From positions 1 through 10,103 of the forward strand of contig JAGCPI010000033.1 in the NCBI GenBank assembly GCA_017645255.1: a stretch of DNA of 10,103 nt. Direction: 5' to 3'. Position numbers and translations under genes: made by a program. The notes below the pieces were generated by a model. That model was not told the origin of the DNA. It searched no databases and was given only the letters and a program-made list of their open reading frames with translations. Of this stretch, positions 7,163-10,103 are shown piece by piece (the stretch's first letter is position 1; every line of letters starts with the position of its first letter). Source of the DNA: a bacterium (GTDB lineage Bacteria; Bacillota_I; Bacilli_A; Mycoplasmatales; Mycoplasmoidaceae).

Positions 7163-7605
7163 TATTTATACTTATACTTTCGTTGCATTTCGCGTTTCAA
7201 ATCCCGCTTTTTGATATCTTCTCTGCGGTCGTAAATTTTCTTGCTTTTGGCTAATGCAATTTCTAATTTAATCTTATTTTTAATTGCATAAACTTTTAAA
7301 ACAATGATTGCTAACCGGTCTTTTTTTGCTTTAAATTCAATTTGTTGAATTTGCCACTTATGCAACAATAATTTTCTAGTTCGTAATTGGTCAACTTCGA
7401 TGTTATTAGCATGTGCATATTGGGCAATATTCATGTTAATAACATAAAGTTCTTGTCCTTTTGCAATGACAAATGCATCCGCAATATTGACGTTATTATT
7501 TACGATTGATTTTACTTCGTACCCCGTTAAAACAATCCCTGCTTCAAAAGTTTCTTCAATTGTATACAGTGCATTAGCTTTACGGTTAACACAAAATATC
7601 TTCAT
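7162..7605 (-). CDS. smpB: SsrA-binding protein SmpB
   Basis: Binds tmRNA and brings it to ribosomes stalled on mRNAs lacking a stop codon, so that the peptide is tagged and the ribosome freed. The 147-aa length is normal. Family landmarks are NRKANALYTIEETFEAGIVL, GYEVKSI, the RTRKLLLHKWQIQQI block, and the basic tail YDRREDIKKRDLKREMQRK, which inserts into the mRNA channel. It contains no TGA codon. Its ATG overlaps the rnr stop (TAATG), and its own stop overlaps the next ATG the same way, so translation is probably coupled along the operon. Neighbouring RNase R is its known partner in nonstop mRNA decay. Confidence 0.96.
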   Translation of the reverse strand: MKIFCVNRKANALYTIEETFEAGIVLTGYEVKSIVNNNVNIADAFVIAKGQELYVINMNIAQYAHANNIEVDQLRTRKLLLHKWQIQQIEFKAKKDRLAIIVLKVYAIKNKIKLEIALAKSKKIYDRREDIKKRDLKREMQRKYKYK

Positions 7606-9797
7606 TATTCTTCATCAGGTAATTTAGCAATTAATTTGAAATCAATTTTCTTGGTATGCTTATCAGCCCCAATTACTTCAACTTCAACTTTATCGCCAAC
7701 ATGTAATTCAGTACGGGTATTACGACCAATTAAAGTCGAAGTTTCTTCATCGTAGTTATAAAAATCATTGACCATATTGGTAATATGAATTAAACCTTCA
7801 ATGGTGTTATCTAATTGAACAAAAGTACCAAATTTATTGACTGAAGTAATAGTTGCAATAAAGTGCTTGCCAAGGAATTGAGTCATGTATTCAGCAAATT
7901 TCATTTCGTTGACATCAAAGCCAAGGTCAGTTGCTAAGCGTTCTAAATCACTAGCACGTTTAGCGTAATCAATAATTTTTGCCTTGATGCGTTCTCGTTC
8001 ATCATCAGTATATTCATCAGGTTCAAAAATAAACATGTGTAACAATTCGCTTACTAATGTATCAGGGAACCGACGAATCGGAGAAGTAAAGTGAGTATAA
8101 TTTTTGCTTGCAATTCCAAAGTGATCTGCTAATTTTTCACTATAAATCGCTTTTGACATTGATTGCAATAACAGCTTTCGCGCAATTTCAATTTTTTTAT
8201 GGTGTTCGTTACTTTGCAATCATTTTACAAGGTCAGGCGAAGTAAAGTGTTCTAAATCAAGGTGGGAGTTATAAGGAATGCGCTTGATTAATTTACTAAA
8301 TTCTGCTAATTTCTTTGGTTCAGGACGGTCATGAATGCGAAAAATAAAAGGAATCTTGTTGTTTAGAGCAAATAAAGTAACTGCTTCATTAGCATCCAAC
8401 ATAAAATCTTCGACCATGCGTTGCGCAATTCCGGTTTGGTGGATTTTAATGTCATAAGGAAAACCATTTTCATCAAGTAAAATAATTGGTTCCTTAATAT
8501 CAAAATCAATAAAACCTTCGTTGGTTCGTTTCTTACGTAAAATTTCGTGTAATTTCTTACCAACGTTTAACATGTCTTTAATTTCTTGGGAATCATTTGG
8601 TAAGGAATTAGGATCAGCAAAGTAAGCATTTACTTCATCATAATTAAATCGACGTTTACTAATAATGGCTGCTGGATACGCAGTAGTACTTAATAATTTT
8701 CCAGTTGGATCAATATGCATTTCACAGTTCACTACGTATCTTAAAACGTTCGGATTAATTGAGCACAAGTCATCTGATAAAATGGAAGGATACATTGGAA
8801 TTGTTCGGTCAGGTAAATACAAGGATGTAGAACGCCGAAGAGCTTCTTTGAACAGTGGAGATTCAAATCTTACGAAATTACCTACATCAGCAATCGCAAC
8901 ATTTAAGATAAAACTACCATCAGGTAATTCTTTGACATTGAATGAGTCGTCAAAATCTTTACTTTCTTTTGGGTCAATAGTAACAAAATTTTCTTTGGTT
9001 AAATCATGTCTACTACCAGGATGAACTGGATCTCAGTCAATTTTTAATTCGTTTGCTTGCTTTTGAGCTGCTAAAGTAAATTCGGGTTCAAATCCAGCAT
9101 CATACACTAACCCCGAAATATCAGTTCCAACTTTACTTTCACTGCCTATTTCCTTTTTAACTTCCGCAATGGCACCATCATTATCAAATTCATTAATATC
9201 CATTAAAATCTTGGTGTCACTAGGAACTTTTTCTCAGTCTTTTAAAGTAATGGGTAAATAAAACTTTGGGTCATCAACATCAATGAAATATGTATGATGC
9301 TCATCATCTTTGTGAAATGTTCCACTAAATAAATGCTTTTTGCGTGCAATTACTCTATCGACTTGAGCATCATGCATGTGAAATTGGGTTTTTTCATCAA
9401 CACTGGGATATTCTTTTAATTCTTCAATTTCAACTGTGTCTCCATTTAAGGCATTGTTTAGCTTTGTTTTGTGAATATAAAATACAGCTTCTTTGTTGTC
9501 TTCTAATTCAACAATTCCATGGCCATGGCCATTGATATGTAAAATTCCTTGGTGCACACTATTAGGTAATACTTCATCACCAAGTAAATGTTGAATTTTT
9601 AACGATTTGGAAACTGTTAATTGTTTAAGTTCACCATCATTAATCATGTCATTAATGGATGCTTCTAATTGCCTTGCATTCTTCACATCATAATTCCGGC
9701 GAATCTTATTGACTAAGATTGCCAACGGAATTGGTCTGCCATGTTCGCTTAGCAATGCTTGAGCAATTATTTCATGAAATGGTATTTTTTTAATCAT
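7605..9797 (-). CDS. rnr: Ribonuclease R (730 aa)
   Basis: Processive 3'-5' exoribonuclease of the RNase II/R family that degrades structured RNA. Domains in order: an N-terminal winged-helix-like part (about 1-65, FHEIIAQALLSEHGRPIPLA), cold-shock OB domains (about 75-230, including GHGHGIVELED), the RNB catalytic domain, and an S1 domain (about 644-722, FIATITSVNKFGTFVQL). The catalytic aspartates are in TIDPKESKDFDDSF: D275, D281, D283 and D284, close to the E. coli numbering. STSLYLPDRTIPMYPS and YTHFTSPIRRFPD (567-579) are further signatures. The Lys-rich tail of E. coli RNase R is absent; the protein ends soon after S1. Several TGA codons are read as Trp, for example at 8220 and 9234. 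The start lies 2 bases after the secG stop, with only a weak AAGG 14 bases upstream. Confidence 0.96.
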
Positions 9798-9799
9798 TT

Positions 9800-10033
9800 T
9801 TAATGTACCAACCTTATTGTTATTCCGACTGCAATTAAGACAATTACTAAAATAAACATAATAATCTGTAAGATCTTAATCGCACCACGGTCTTTTGTTT
9901 TTCTAAATAGTTCTAAGTCTTCACCAGCTAGAGCAGCTAGGCCTCCACCTGGAGTGCCTGCGTACGAAAGCAACATGCCAATAATTAAAATTACAATGGC
10001 AAGGATAAAGACGAAAATATCGATACCTGTCAT
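9800..10033 (-). CDS. secG: Protein-export membrane protein SecG
   Basis: Small SecYEG translocon subunit that assists protein export across the cell membrane. The 77-aa product has two membrane segments (about 5-25 and 53-74). Between them lies the Gly-rich cytoplasmic loop typical of SecG, SYAGTPGGGLAALAGE, followed by a charged stretch (LFRKTKDRG). Position at the head of secG-rnr-smpB supports the call. There is no recognisable ribosome site before the ATG. It ends 2 bases before rnr. Confidence 0.93.
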   Translation of the reverse strand: MTGIDIFVFILAIVILIIGMLLSYAGTPGGGLAALAGEDLELFRKTKDRGAIKILQIIMFILVIVLIAVGITIRLVH

Positions 10034-10080
10034 ATTACATTTAGTATATAAATATTTATAATATTATAAGGTATAAAATA
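10034..10080. promoter_or_regulatory. Divergent promoter region between secG and the right-edge gene
   Basis: These 47 bases are nearly all A/T. For the plus strand, TATAAT (10057-10062) with TTACAT (10035-10040) 16 bases before it is a fair promoter. For the minus-strand operon there are TATAAT (10068-10063) and TATACT (10048-10043). Use of the second would give a leader of only a few bases. AAGG (10068-10071) may be a weak ribosome site for the plus-strand gene. Confidence 0.45.
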
Positions 10081-10103
10081 ATGAAAAAAAGCTATTTTGG
10101 AAA
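10081..10103 (+). CDS. Start of an unidentified gene, cut by the window edge
   Basis: An ATG opens MKKSYFG and then runs off the window. A plausible promoter and a weak AAGG lie upstream, and the Lys-rich start is typical of real genes. A YFG near the N terminus occurs in GlmM-type phosphohexomutases (KYFGTDGIRG), but seven residues are too few to name it. Confidence 0.4.

Noticed and set aside
8363..9535. Small ORFs within rnr on both strands (8363-8563 minus, 8665-9024 plus, 9344-9535 plus)
   Set aside because: All overlap conserved RNase R domains in other frames and lack initiation signals.
1..10103. CRISPR array accompanying the Cas4-like nuclease domain
   Set aside because: No regularly spaced direct repeats were seen on either strand, and DUF2779 proteins are not tied to CRISPR loci in mollicutes.

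Overview
The window is A+T-rich bacterial DNA that reads sensibly only with UGA as tryptophan (genetic code 4). At least six proteins here are interrupted by in-frame TGA codons at positions where their family has Trp or tolerates it. With the short genes, tight overlaps and tRNAs with encoded CCA, this points to a mollicute (Mycoplasma/Ureaplasma/Spiroplasma-type genome). I cannot place the genus from this sequence alone.

Left part (1-3188): an apparently complete insertion sequence with an ISLre2/UPF0236-type transposase fills 1-1518, starting exactly at the first base of the window. It has 30-bp imperfect terminal inverted repeats. Its right end sits inside a plus-strand gene of the DUF2779 family, a PD-(D/E)XK (Cas4/RecB-like) nuclease domain fused to a DEDD-type exonuclease domain. 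The amino terminus of that gene is cut off.

Middle (3199-4818): a bidirectional terminator is followed by rpsT (minus strand), tRNA-Arg(UCU) (plus) and a convergent tRNA-Thr(CGU) (minus) with several atypical bases, with stacked hairpins between the two tRNAs. A plus-strand family 2 glycosyltransferase comes next. Its stop codon overlaps the stop of the next, convergent gene.

Right part (4815-10033): a tightly packed minus-strand operon, secG - rnr - smpB - adhA-like - adhB-like (the last two are working labels). secG-rnr-smpB (protein export, RNase R, tmRNA partner) is a classical Firmicutes/Mollicutes neighbourhood. RNase R and SmpB cooperate in trans-translation and nonstop mRNA decay. 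The two downstream genes are tandem, strongly diverged relatives of iron-containing alcohol dehydrogenases. By eye they have lost most metal ligands and the Gly-rich nucleotide motif, and each seems to keep a different remaining metal histidine. They are the least explained part of the window. The right edge holds a divergent promoter region and the first seven codons of another plus-strand gene.
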